From an uncultured bacterium (GTDB lineage Bacteria; Chloroflexota; Anaerolineae; J036; Brachytrichaceae): a stretch of DNA of 51,135 nucleotides. The translations under genes and the position numbers were made by a program. Positions within the stretch are counted from its first letter, which is position 1. Every line of letters starts with the position of its first letter. The notes beneath the pieces are model-generated. The model made no database searches and was not told where the DNA came from. It saw only the letters and a list, made by a program, of their open reading frames with translations. The DNA is taken from positions 1 to 51,135 of the forward strand of contig CAIQQO010000258.1 of NCBI GenBank assembly GCA_903873965.1, written 5' to 3'. This document shows, piece after piece, positions 7,174-14,971 of this stretch.

Positions 7174-8589
7174 TCACTCAACCAAACCCAGTTCACGCGC
7201 CCGGCTGATGGCTTTGCTGCGGCTGTGCACACCCAGCTTGCCGAAAATATGGTTGATGTGGCGCTTCGTCGTGCCAATCGTAATGAACAGCTTGCGCGCA
7301 ATGTCCGCATTAGAGTCGCCCAGTGTCACCAGGCGCATGATCTCGATCTCGCGCTCACTTAATGGCTCTACCAGAGACTGCGCCATATGAGCAGTGCCTT
7401 CATCGGCGGCACACAGTTCAGCGATCAATCTGCGATGATAGGTCTCAATCTCAGCCAGACCATCCCAAGGGGACACAGAGTGCTGCTCGGCGCACCAGGC
7501 GGCCGCCAACCTGTGCAGGCGACATTGCTCATCCTCCGTCAGCGTCAGCCGCATCACTTCGGCAAACAAACTGTGATATCGATACCACTCACGTCGGTTG
7601 TCCAATGGAATCAAAAACAGGTTCGCCCGCTCAATCGATTCGAGCATTGCCTGTGCATTCTGGCTGCCGGTGATGGCCTGACACAACGGCGCGCAGAAAC
7701 GGTCGAGTACGGACGTTTGACACAAGAACTGGCGCAGCGATTCGGACGCGCGTGTCAACACTTCATTGAGAATGTAATCCACAATATAGCGGTCGTTCCC
7801 GGCAAAAGAAGCGATGAATACGCCAATGTCGTCCTGCTGGCTCATCGCGACACCCGCCAATTGCAATGCCGTAATCCATCCCTCGGTGCGGTTTTCCAAC
7901 GTCGTCACGGCTTGCGCCGATAAGCTGAGCGCCATCGTCTGGGAGAAAAAGGCCACGCTCTCTTGATGGCTGAAGCGCAGCGCGCGCTCGCGCACCTCGT
8001 TAACCTGCCCGCGCGCCCGCATGCGGGCCAGCGGTAGTGGCGGGTCTTCGCGCGTGATGATGACAACGTGGAGCTCCGGTGGACGGTTGTCCAGAATGAA
8101 AGCCGTAAGCTCATGAACGGCAGCGTGGGTGATGGCGTGATAGTCATCCAGTACCAGCACCAATGGCAGATTGGCCTCTGCCAGCGCGTTCAGCAGCGAC
8201 ACGGCCAGCGCCCGCGGCGATTCATGAGCTGCCAATGGCTCTGCGGCAGGCGCTTTGGAATCCGGCCGCACAACGCGAATGGCTGAAATAAGGTATTGCA
8301 TGAACACGAGCGGATCATTCCCAAGCGGACGCGGCGCTGTGTCCAGTCCGCCCCCAAGGGACACCGAGCTGTCGCAGGTGACCCACGCGACGGGCCGGTT
8401 TAGCGAAGCCGCCCACTGGCTGATCAAGGTGGTCTTGCCGAAACCTGCCGGCGCTGAAACGAGCGTCAAGCCGACGCCGCGTCTCAGCCCCTCATCCAGA
8501 TGACTAAGCAGTTGCGGGCGCGTGACGAGATCGGGCCGCACTGCCGGAATACGAAACCTGGTGGTGAGTAAAGTATCTAAGAGCATCAT
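7174..8589 (-). CDS. MalT/LuxR-family ATP-dependent regulator, shortened
   Basis: 471 residues. Walker A SAPAGFGKTT (45-54), Walker B VLVLDDYH (144-151), a WYRYHSLFAEV block near 338, and a LuxR helix-turn-helix at about 405-471. MalT-like (LAL/STAND) regulators are usually near 900 residues because a long TPR-like sensor domain sits between the ATPase and the HTH. Here that domain is almost absent: only about 40 residues separate the end of the ATPase arm from the HTH. Two stretches, 74-90 and 370-377, are encoded by copies of a short dispersed repeat, one in the ATPase and one exactly where the sensor domain is missing. A third copy lies upstream of the start. It could be constitutive or defective. 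Confidence 0.85.
   Translation of the reverse strand: MMLLDTLLTTRFRIPAVRPDLVTRPQLLSHLDEGLRRGVGLTLVSAPAGFGKTTLISQWAASLNRPVAWVTCDSSVSLGGGLDTAPRPLGNDPLVFMQYLISAIRVVRPDSKAPAAEPLAAHESPRALAVSLLNALAEANLPLVLVLDDYHAITHAAVHELTAFILDNRPPELHVVIITREDPPLPLARMRARGQVNEVRERALRFSHQESVAFFSQTMALSLSAQAVTTLENRTEGWITALQLAGVAMSQQDDIGVFIASFAGNDRYIVDYILNEVLTRASESLRQFLCQTSVLDRFCAPLCQAITGSQNAQAMLESIERANLFLIPLDNRREWYRYHSLFAEVMRLTLTEDEQCRLHRLAAAWCAEQHSVSPWDGLAEIETYHRRLIAELCAADEGTAHMAQSLVEPLSEREIEIMRLVTLGDSNADIARKLFITIGTTKRHINHIFGKLGVHSRSKAISRARELGLVE
7464..7480 (-). repeat. Dispersed short repeat inside the regulator gene (copy 3)
   Basis: Minus-strand CTCTGTGTCCCCTTGGG, preceded by CAGCA. It encodes part of HSVSPWDG in the MalT-like protein, at the junction where the TPR sensor domain would normally be. 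Confidence 0.6.
8353..8368 (-). repeat. Dispersed short repeat inside the regulator gene (copy 2)
   Basis: Minus-strand CTCGGTGTCCCTTGGG preceded by ACAG. It encodes SVSLGG within an extra loop (residues 74-90) of the ATPase domain, between the strand after Walker A and the NDP motif. Confidence 0.6.
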
Positions 8590-8610
8590 AGGATGGCGCT
8601 TGTGACGACT

Positions 8611-8626
8611 CCCAAGGGGTATAGAG
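8611..8626 (-). repeat. Dispersed short repeat upstream of the regulator start (copy 1)
   Basis: Minus-strand CTCTATACCCCTTGGG preceded by ACAG, about 22 bases before the ATG at 8589. It has the same core as the two copies inside the gene. Confidence 0.6.
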
Positions 8627-8652
8627 CTGTGACCGAACGATGATCAACCCGG

Positions 8653-9357
8653 TTATGTGTTCGACGCATCCTGCTCATCCAGATCACCCAGCGTCTGCAT
8701 ACCGGCCAGCACTTCCTTCAACCAGCGCGCGCGCCCCCTCAAAAAGCGCACCGCGCAGGCTATACCGAAGGCTGCGCATAACAGAATCAGCCCAATGCCC
8801 ACGGCAGGATGCATTACCTGCGTCACCATGGCAAAGATCAGGAACGTCAGGATCGACGCCGGCGCCATAACCAGTGTCATCAATCGCCACACTTTCAACC
8901 CGCTCCACAATGAGAAGAGCCATGACAGAGCGCCAATCGCCGCGAACAGCAACGCAATGGCAAGCGCGCTGTGCATGGCGCCCCCGAGGGTCAGCGCCAC
9001 CGTAAACGCGATGAGGACGCCCAGCAATAGCAGGTACACAACCAGAATCCCGAGCTGGATCGCCACCCGATAGAGCCGGCTCTGCAAAGTCATCTTATGG
9101 CGTGACCGGGCGTCCAGCACCGTCAACGCCAGCAGCGGAATGGCCAGATCGCGCAAACGCCCAAGCAGGGCATAGAGCGCGGCGTGGTCAGGCATCACAC
9201 CGCGCAAGGTTGTTTCGCCCTTTGAGGTAGACAGCGTGACGTCGTCCACCCAGTCCACCCATTGCTTCTTGGACAGTGCGCCTTTGACACGGATCTCATA
9301 GTAGAAAGGCTGTGTCGCATTTTCCGTCGCAGACTTAGGATCATTGTCTCGCTTCAT
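8653..9357 (-). CDS. Four-span membrane protein with N-terminal DNA-unrelated ab domain, unknown function
   Basis: 234 residues. Residues 18-83 form a small alpha/beta domain (YYEIRVKG, then TTLRGVMPDHAALYALL, then RLRDL) that I know as a common add-on in uncharacterised Chloroflexota and Actinobacteria proteins. Four membrane segments follow at about 103-125, 133-150, 158-180 and 185-205, with an Arg-rich end. The start at 9357 is 9 bases after the stop of the SDR gene; GGAGG is 12 bases upstream, which is rather far. The context suggests one transcript with the two SDR genes. Function unknown. Confidence 0.7.
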   Translation of the reverse strand: MKRDNDPKSATENATQPFYYEIRVKGALSKKQWVDWVDDVTLSTSKGETTLRGVMPDHAALYALLGRLRDLAIPLLALTVLDARSRHKMTLQSRLYRVAIQLGILVVYLLLLGVLIAFTVALTLGGAMHSALAIALLFAAIGALSWLFSLWSGLKVWRLMTLVMAPASILTFLIFAMVTQVMHPAVGIGLILLCAAFGIACAVRFLRGRARWLKEVLAGMQTLGDLDEQDASNT

Positions 9358-9365
9358 TTCAATCG

Positions 9366-10328
9366 CTAACCTCCGCGTAGTGGCGACCCCATGGGATCGC
9401 CCTGCTGACAGCACGCCGACCCAGCGCCCCAGGTCATGCCGCACAGACGTTCACTATATGCCCACAAGCGCGCGGCCTCAACACTGTCCTGCGCCGCCTT
9501 GCTGGGTTGCGCCGGATGACTGTCTTTCCAGTAAGCCGCATCAGCCTGCGCCAACGCAGGCGTGGTTGCCAGAAACAGCGCTGTTGCTGCACCTTGTTCC
9601 GGGCTGACGCCGGTTGTTCGCCGCTTCCGCCACACCCAGTTTTCAATGCCGCTGGTGCCTTTCTGTCCAATCTCCGTGTTCACCAGCCCCGGGTCAACCG
9701 CATAGGCACGCACATGGGAATGCTGCGCCAGCCGGCGATTAAGCTCCATGACAAACAACACGTTCGCCAGTTTTGATTGCTTGTAGGCCATCAGGCAACT
9801 ATAGTGCTTGCGGTACATGACATCAGGCCAGTGCATCGTTGCCCCGAAGTGCGAGGCGGAACTGATCGAGATCACCCGGCCTGTTGGCGATAGCTCCAGT
9901 AATGGCAATAGCTCATGAGTGAGTACAAATGGCGCCAGGTGGTTCACGGCGAACTGTGCCTCGTACCCGTCTTCGGTAGTGGCATACCAGTTATAAACGG
10001 AAGCCGCATTATTCACCAGCGCATCGATTCTGCCATCTCCCACCCAACCGACAAGCCCGGAGGGACGCAGAGCCGCCCCTCGTATGTCTTCTGCCAGCAG
10101 CAGCACCTGCGATTGTGAAGCCAGGTCAGCCACAAGCACGGTGATTCGCGCGGCAGGGTCAGCCTTAAGCACATCGCGCTTCAACTCTGCGCATCGACTT
10201 TGCGACCGCCCCACACCAATCACGTGTGCGCCACGCTGCGCCATGTTCATGGCCATGGCGCGTCCCATGCCGGATGTAGCGCCAGTGACGACGACCGTCA
10301 TCCCAGTTAGCTCTTTGCTGCAGTCCAT
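9366..10328 (-). CDS. Short-chain dehydrogenase/reductase (retinol dehydrogenase-like)
   Basis: 320 residues. Cofactor motif TGATSGMGRA near 15-24, NNAAS near 106-110, catalytic Ser 156/157 and Y182-x3-K186. The probable cofactor is NADP(H). AGGAGG lies 6 bases before the ATG, which overlaps the end of the preceding SDR by 22 bases. Two parts look foreign: residues about 84-98 (GAALRPSGLVGWVGD) interrupt the region before the NNA motif and are encoded by a repeat copy at 10056-10072, and the last residues (GDPMGSPLRGG) are encoded by a 20-base palindrome. Substrate unknown. Confidence 0.88.
   Translation of the reverse strand: MDCSKELTGMTVVVTGATSGMGRAMAMNMAQRGAHVIGVGRSQSRCAELKRDVLKADPAARITVLVADLASQSQVLLLAEDIRGAALRPSGLVGWVGDGRIDALVNNAASVYNWYATTEDGYEAQFAVNHLAPFVLTHELLPLLELSPTGRVISISSASHFGATMHWPDVMYRKHYSCLMAYKQSKLANVLFVMELNRRLAQHSHVRAYAVDPGLVNTEIGQKGTSGIENWVWRKRRTTGVSPEQGAATALFLATTPALAQADAAYWKDSHPAQPSKAAQDSVEAARLWAYSERLCGMTWGAGSACCQQGDPMGSPLRGG
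9382..9401. repeat. 20-base near-palindrome at the 3' end of the SDR gene
   Basis: GGCGACCCCATGGGATCGCC is self-complementary except for one pair. It lies inside the coding frame just before the stop and encodes the extra tail of the SDR. Its form is that of REP-like intergenic palindromes. Confidence 0.6.
10056..10072 (-). repeat. Possible divergent copy of the regulator-gene repeat, inside the SDR gene
   Basis: Minus-strand CTCTGCGTCCCTCCGGG matches CTCTGTGTCCCCTTGGG (7464-7480) at 13 of 17 positions, and all differences are transitions. It lies in the extra loop at about residues 84-98 of the SDR. Confidence 0.4.
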
Positions 10329-11137
10329 CGTACTCCTCCTGTGTGTCCATGGTATGGCGTGTTCTTATCCCACCTGTTGCCAATCACTTCCGTTACGAGC
10401 GCTGTGGGAAAGAAACTGCTCAGAACACGCATGATCTGATTCACAATGCCCGGTATATACACAGCCCGGCCTGCCAGCGCGCTATCGAGCGTGCGCGCCG
10501 CGATAACGCCTACATCGAGCGTTGTAATCTGCCCCATGAATCCCTGCGCCGCAATAGCCTGGATGCATGCCTTGTTGGTGCGCATGCCGGCAGGGCACAA
10601 TACCGTAACCGATGCATCCGAGTCCCTTAACTCATGGCGCAATGCCAGCGACCAGTCGAGTAGAAAGCGTTTGGAAGCCGCATACACCGCCTTGACGGGC
10701 ATGGGATAAAAGGCAGCCAGGCTACTCACCGTGATGATGCGGAATGTCTCGCCAGGTTCCCGAAACTGCAGTGCGCGCCACGTCATCTCAACGGTCGCCT
10801 CAATGTTGACCCGCAAGATCGTTTGCAGGTCATCGATGCGGCGCTCAAAAAACCTGCCCTCGTGGTCAAGTCCGGCGACATTGATCAAGCCGTGAAAACT
10901 TAACCCCAGCTGGGTGATGCGCTGCCATAGCGATTTTCGCGCTTCCGCGTCTGTCAAATCACAAGGACAATAGCGCGTCGTAACGCCATACATGCGTTGA
11001 ATACCTGTAGAAAGTGCGAGCAACGCCTGTTCAGACAGGTCGGTCAGAAACAGATTCCAACCGCGTGATGCGCACTCGATGGCAAAAGCCCTGCCCAGTC
11101 CACCGGTAGCGCCGGTAATGAGCACATAACCTTGCAT
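10307..11137 (-). CDS. Short-chain dehydrogenase/reductase (DltE/FabG-like)
   Basis: 276 residues. TGATGGLGRA at 9-18, NVAG near 86-89, catalytic S139, and YAASK with Y152 and K156. A C-terminal hydrophobic stretch (about 230-248) resembles that of membrane-associated SDRs. GGAGG is 6-7 bases upstream of the ATG. It overlaps the next SDR by 22 bases, so the two enzymes are probably made together and may act in one pathway, for example on lipids or ketones; the substrate cannot be told. Confidence 0.87.
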   Translation of the reverse strand: MQGYVLITGATGGLGRAFAIECASRGWNLFLTDLSEQALLALSTGIQRMYGVTTRYCPCDLTDAEARKSLWQRITQLGLSFHGLINVAGLDHEGRFFERRIDDLQTILRVNIEATVEMTWRALQFREPGETFRIITVSSLAAFYPMPVKAVYAASKRFLLDWSLALRHELRDSDASVTVLCPAGMRTNKACIQAIAAQGFMGQITTLDVGVIAARTLDSALAGRAVYIPGIVNQIMRVLSSFFPTALVTEVIGNRWDKNTPYHGHTGGVRWTAAKS

Positions 11138-11285
11138 AGCTGTCCTCCAAACTCAAGATACTGCTGATGTGACAACTATGCGCCCATGCCGGGTGTAGCC
11201 GCATCTCACTAAAGATACATTCGAGGGTGTAGGCGGGGTGGGCAGATGAGAGTCAGAAAGGCGACAGGTGGACAGGGATGACATA

Positions 11286-11316
11286 CACCGCCGCAGTGGT
11301 ATGACATGCGGCGGTG
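11286..11316 (-). terminator. Probable hairpin terminator of the flavin oxidoreductase gene
   Basis: CACCGCCGCA and TGCGGCGGTG form a perfect 10-base-pair stem with an 11-base loop, about 30 bases after the stop of the gene ending at 11348. No U-run follows, so termination strength is uncertain. Confidence 0.5.
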
Positions 11317-11347
11317 CAAGAATCACAATTACGTTGCAGGCGCAAAG

Positions 11348-12811
11348 CTATGCGCCAGCGTTGCCAACCAGGCCGGGCTTTATCAACCCGCCCAGGAGGT
11401 AGTTGATCACATCCTCAGCCGTATAGCTGGTTTTACCTGCCCGCAGGAACTGACCAATCGCCGCCAGTTCATCACCGGAAGTCACTGTTGGCACTTCAAC
11501 GTAACCGTCTTTGCGTCGCTGCGCAAATCCGGCTGTGGCGACCAGCGTATTGCACAGACAACCGCGCCCGACGGTATCCTCGATCTTGCCGCCCTTCTTC
11601 ACATAGTCGGCCACCGGCTCGGCTGCGCAACGATAGCCCAGTGTGCCGTCTTCTCTCTTGTAGCCGGAACGCAGGAAACCGAGATCGCAGATTCGATGGC
11701 GCTCTTCATAGACCTTTGGATCAGACAGCGTGCCTTCCACCTGGGCTACCTTGAACGGGAAGCCAGTCGGCGAAACCACCGGGCTGGTGAACACCTCGGC
11801 CTCTTCATCAAGCACTTTGCGGAACGTGCGCTTTTTGAGCCCTGCTTCCATGCCGGATTCCTCACAAAACGCGAAAGCCGTGCCCACCTGAATGCCGGCA
11901 GCGCCGGATGCGATTGCAGCCTGGAATTGTTGTGGCGAGCCATAGCCGCCAGCCAGCCAGAAGGGCAGGCCAATCTTCTTCATCTGCTCCAGGTCAACCA
12001 CATCTTTATCTCCGTACACCGGTTCGCCCTTTTCGTTAAAAACCCCGCCACCGCGCGGCGGCGCATTGTGGCCACCCGCCGTCGGGCCTTCAATTACGAA
12101 ACCATCGACTGAACCTTCACTGCGCTTGATCAACGCTTTAGCGAGCACGACGGACGAGATAATGGGCAAGAACTTGGGCCGTTTCAGTTGCCCCATCAGC
12201 TTCGCAATACCGGGGAATATTTCCTCCGGATTGAAGTGGATGCGATAGTCATCTTCGGCGGCTGCGCCAACCACATCGATGCGATAGGAAACCGGCTCAT
12301 GATTCGCCAGTTTGTCCAATACGCCTGCGATCTGGGTGGGAATGCCCGCGCCCATCAATACCACGTCGACGCCGCTGAGCATCGCGCCGTAGAGCGATGC
12401 CAGGTTTGGCATCTGCACTTTCTCCAACAAGTTGATGCCCACAACGCCGCCATGCCCTTCTTTCGCCAGAAAGACTTCGACATAGTTGGCAATGGCTGTC
12501 AATTGGTCGAGAAACTTCGGCGGGCGAATCGAGTAAGCCGCCGGTGTTTTATATGGCGCATCCGGCGCTTTGCCACCCGGCGTGTAGTACCGGTCGATGA
12601 TGGCCTGCACCGGTTCCGGCAACGGGAAATTGGCCAGCGCTCGGCGAACGTGACCAGCCAGATCACCGTCTGTGAGGCGACTGGCCATGACGCGGTTCAC
12701 GCCTGTGCCCGTCACGACGCCCAACTGGCCAAGTTGCGAGACAGCTTTGGCCAGTCGCCAATCGGAAATGGCGACACCCATGCCGCCCTGTATGATCCTG
12801 GGTAAATTCAT
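11348..12811 (-). CDS. Nitronate monooxygenase-like FMN oxidoreductase (COG2070)
   Basis: 487 residues from the ATG at 12811, where GGAG lies 5-6 bases upstream; a frame open to 12970 has no site and no family similarity there. The N-terminus IIQGGMGVAISDWRLA and the later EGPTAGGHN loop are hallmarks of the 2-nitropropane dioxygenase/PfaD TIM-barrel family, which binds FMN. The protein is longer than typical nitronate monooxygenases (about 320-350): a C-terminal Cys-containing region (GRGCLCNTLV) forms part of a related, larger branch. The true substrate is unknown. Tandem hairpin repeats lie in its upstream region. Confidence 0.85.
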   Translation of the reverse strand: MNLPRIIQGGMGVAISDWRLAKAVSQLGQLGVVTGTGVNRVMASRLTDGDLAGHVRRALANFPLPEPVQAIIDRYYTPGGKAPDAPYKTPAAYSIRPPKFLDQLTAIANYVEVFLAKEGHGGVVGINLLEKVQMPNLASLYGAMLSGVDVVLMGAGIPTQIAGVLDKLANHEPVSYRIDVVGAAAEDDYRIHFNPEEIFPGIAKLMGQLKRPKFLPIISSVVLAKALIKRSEGSVDGFVIEGPTAGGHNAPPRGGGVFNEKGEPVYGDKDVVDLEQMKKIGLPFWLAGGYGSPQQFQAAIASGAAGIQVGTAFAFCEESGMEAGLKKRTFRKVLDEEAEVFTSPVVSPTGFPFKVAQVEGTLSDPKVYEERHRICDLGFLRSGYKREDGTLGYRCAAEPVADYVKKGGKIEDTVGRGCLCNTLVATAGFAQRRKDGYVEVPTVTSGDELAAIGQFLRAGKTSYTAEDVINYLLGGLIKPGLVGNAGA

Positions 12812-12861
12812 TGTGACTCCAGATGTGTAATATAACTCATCGGTGTTACAGGAGTTAATGC

Positions 12862-12894
12862 CGCAGCGGACTGCGATCGTCGCAGCGGACTGCG
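12862..12894. repeat. Tandem 14-base hairpin repeat upstream of the flavin oxidoreductase
   Basis: CGCAGCGGACTGCG occurs twice (12862-12875 and 12881-12894), separated by ATCGT. Each unit is itself an inverted repeat, CGCAG and CTGCG around CGGA. It lies 50 bases from the start at 12811, in the divergent gap with rmuC. Confidence 0.75.
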
Positions 12895-13056
12895 TCTGCT
12901 GTACTGCCGAGAAGATGCTGGGCTGATTGTACCTGTGAGTGACAAAGACGTGTTGACATTTGTCGTTCACGCAGGGGCGCTCTCAACTACAATCGTCGTA
13001 CGGGCAATCCCACGTGATTGTTCTCCGTAGTCACTAACAAGAAGGACGAATCTGTC

Positions 13057-14391
13057 ATGAACGTAATCGAAGCCCTCTTCATATTCATCATTGGCATAGT
13101 AATCGGAGGCGCACTGGGCGCGCTGGTAATGCTGATGCGCACGCGGACTAACGGTGAAGCTGATATCAAGCAGCGCGCTACGACCGAAGCCCAGATAAGG
13201 TTCAATCAGCAACAACTCGAATCGCGCGGGCAAGAGCTGAACACAGCCCGCAGCGAGAACAACCGGCTGTTGGGAGAGGTCGCGCGCTTGCAGCAGACCC
13301 ACCAGAACGATATCGAGAAGCAGCAGTGGATTGAGCAGGCCGAAACAAAACTACGCGACGCATTTGAGGCGTTGTCGGGCAAATCACTGCAGTCCAATTC
13401 ATCGGCTTTCATGGAAAACGCGCGTCGGCAACTGGCCAGCGATCTGGGTACGCAACGAACCGAAATGCGCGGACTGGTGGACCCGTTGCAGCAATATCTA
13501 GGCACACTCGATCAGCGAATACGCGAACTGGAGGCCAAGCGCGAAGGCGCTTATCAGCGCATGGACGAGACACTTCAGCATTTGATGAAGGCCAACACCG
13601 ACCTTAAAAGCACCACGACCACGCTGGCCGAGGCGATGAAGTCATCGGCAAAGCGGGGACTATGGGGCGAGTTACAGTTGCGTCGCATTGCCGAAATGTC
13701 TGACATGCACGAACACATTGTGTTCGAAGAACAGGTAAACGTTGAAGATGGCCGCCCTGATATGTTGGTCTATCTGCCCAACGGCGGCGCAATACCGATC
13801 GATTCAAAAACGCCGATGACCGCTTTCATCGAATCCGTGGAAACGAATGACAATGCCACGCGTAATCTCAAGATTCAACAACATGTTAAAGCCATGCGCG
13901 GGCGCGTGAACGAACTCAGTCAGAAGAAGTACTGGGAGAAAATCGGCCATGCAGCCGACTTCGTCGTCATGTTCGTGCCCAGCGAGGCATGCCTGAGCGC
14001 TGCCTTTGACGCTGATCCGGTGCTGATGGAATATGCGCTGAACATGAAGGTTATGGTGGTCACGCCTATCACGCTGCTCGCACTGCTCAAAACGGTGGCT
14101 TATGGCTGGCAACAACACCACATCAACGAGGAAGCCATGGTGATCGCCAACGAGGGCCGCGAGTTCTACAAACGCTTGAAGGTGTTCGTCGAGCACCTGG
14201 AAAGCATGCGCGGGTCACTGAGCAAGACAGTTGACTTCTACAACAAAGCCATCGGGTCACTCGAAAACCGCTTGTTACCCTCGGTGCGCAACCTTGAAAG
14301 GATGGCGAATACAGGCAAAGCGCTTGATGCGCCAGCCATGGTGGAGATATCGACGCGCCAACTGACTGATGGTACACACTCACTGACATAG
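13057..14391 (+). CDS. rmuC: DNA recombination protein RmuC
   Basis: 444 residues from the ATG at 13057 (GAAGGA about 10 bases upstream); an ATG at 13018 only adds a polar leader. An N-terminal membrane anchor (about 4-25) is followed by a coiled coil (about 30-190) and the RmuC nuclease-like core with KRGLWGELQL, DMLVYLPNG, IPIDSKTPM and the FVPSEACLSAA block. RmuC is linked to limiting inverted-repeat-driven rearrangement in E. coli. The DSK in IDSKTP corresponds to the PD-(D/E)XK-like core. It is transcribed alone and divergently from the flavin oxidoreductase. Confidence 0.92.
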   Translation: MNVIEALFIFIIGIVIGGALGALVMLMRTRTNGEADIKQRATTEAQIRFNQQQLESRGQELNTARSENNRLLGEVARLQQTHQNDIEKQQWIEQAETKLRDAFEALSGKSLQSNSSAFMENARRQLASDLGTQRTEMRGLVDPLQQYLGTLDQRIRELEAKREGAYQRMDETLQHLMKANTDLKSTTTTLAEAMKSSAKRGLWGELQLRRIAEMSDMHEHIVFEEQVNVEDGRPDMLVYLPNGGAIPIDSKTPMTAFIESVETNDNATRNLKIQQHVKAMRGRVNELSQKKYWEKIGHAADFVVMFVPSEACLSAAFDADPVLMEYALNMKVMVVTPITLLALLKTVAYGWQQHHINEEAMVIANEGREFYKRLKVFVEHLESMRGSLSKTVDFYNKAIGSLENRLLPSVRNLERMANTGKALDAPAMVEISTRQLTDGTHSLT

Positions 14392-14492
14392 GCAGTTGAA
14401 CCGGCGGCATCCCTGTCACAATCATGGTTATGTTGGGCGACGGTAGGTATCACCCCTCTCATCCCGACCGACGCCAACGTGCGCGCGTAGCG

Positions 14493-14518
14493 TCCGAATC
14501 CGAATCCGATTCCGAATC
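14493..14518. repeat. Hexanucleotide tandem repeat (TCCGAA)n
   Basis: TCCGAA, TCCGAA, TCCGAT, TCCGAA, TC: just over four units. It lies in the 158-base gap between rmuC and the methyltransferase remnant, where I see no gene. Confidence 0.6.
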
Positions 14519-14549
14519 AGCGCAGGGGCAAAGCATTGCCGTACGAGCC

Positions 14550-14873
14550 TCAACCCGCATAAGATTTCATGGCGATTGCTTCGATCAGGAAGGTGTCATC
14601 GTCCTGCCACGTTTGCACTGCTGTATGAAAGCCATTGGCCAGCAGTGCGTCAATGACCACCTGCGGCTTAAGACGATGACTACGCGGCGGGCCGCTTTCG
14701 CCAACTGCATCCGGACGCCAATCCAGAATGGCAGCACGGTTGCCAACGCGGCGCATCTCACGCATGTGGACATCCAGCGCGGCTACTTCATGCGCCACAA
14801 AGGCATTCCAGATAAAGTCGACGCTCGCATCACGACCAGTCGAATTACCTAGAAAACCAAAAAGCGCTAACAT
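14550..14873 (-). pseudogene. Remnant of a SAM-dependent methyltransferase (C-terminal half)
   Basis: 107 residues. From about residue 16 it reads like the end of a type-11 methyltransferase: VDFIWNAFVAHEV, REMRR, AILDW, then EVI-like helix and a final strand (VQTWQDDDTFLIEA). The SAM-binding first half with its glycine motif is missing, and the first 15 residues do not match the family. The ATG at 14873 has a good AGGAG site 8 bases upstream, so an internal deletion that kept the original translation start is possible. It might still be translated, but could not bind SAM normally. Confidence 0.55.
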
Positions 14874-14971
14874 GTCTCAAACTCCTGTACGCCCAAAAGG
14901 TGTAAACCGTAATTTCCCTACACTGAGTTGGATGCAGGAGCACCGCTAAAGTGACAAGCCGGCTATGGGTG

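Noticed and set aside
12953-12993. TTGACA (12953) and TACAAT (12988) as an rmuC promoter
   Set aside because: The spacing is 29 bases, far from the 16-18 needed, so they do not form one promoter.
14491-14520. (TCCGAA)n as a start of a CRISPR or VNTR of interest
   Set aside because: Only about four short units, no spacers and no gene nearby that it could modulate clearly.
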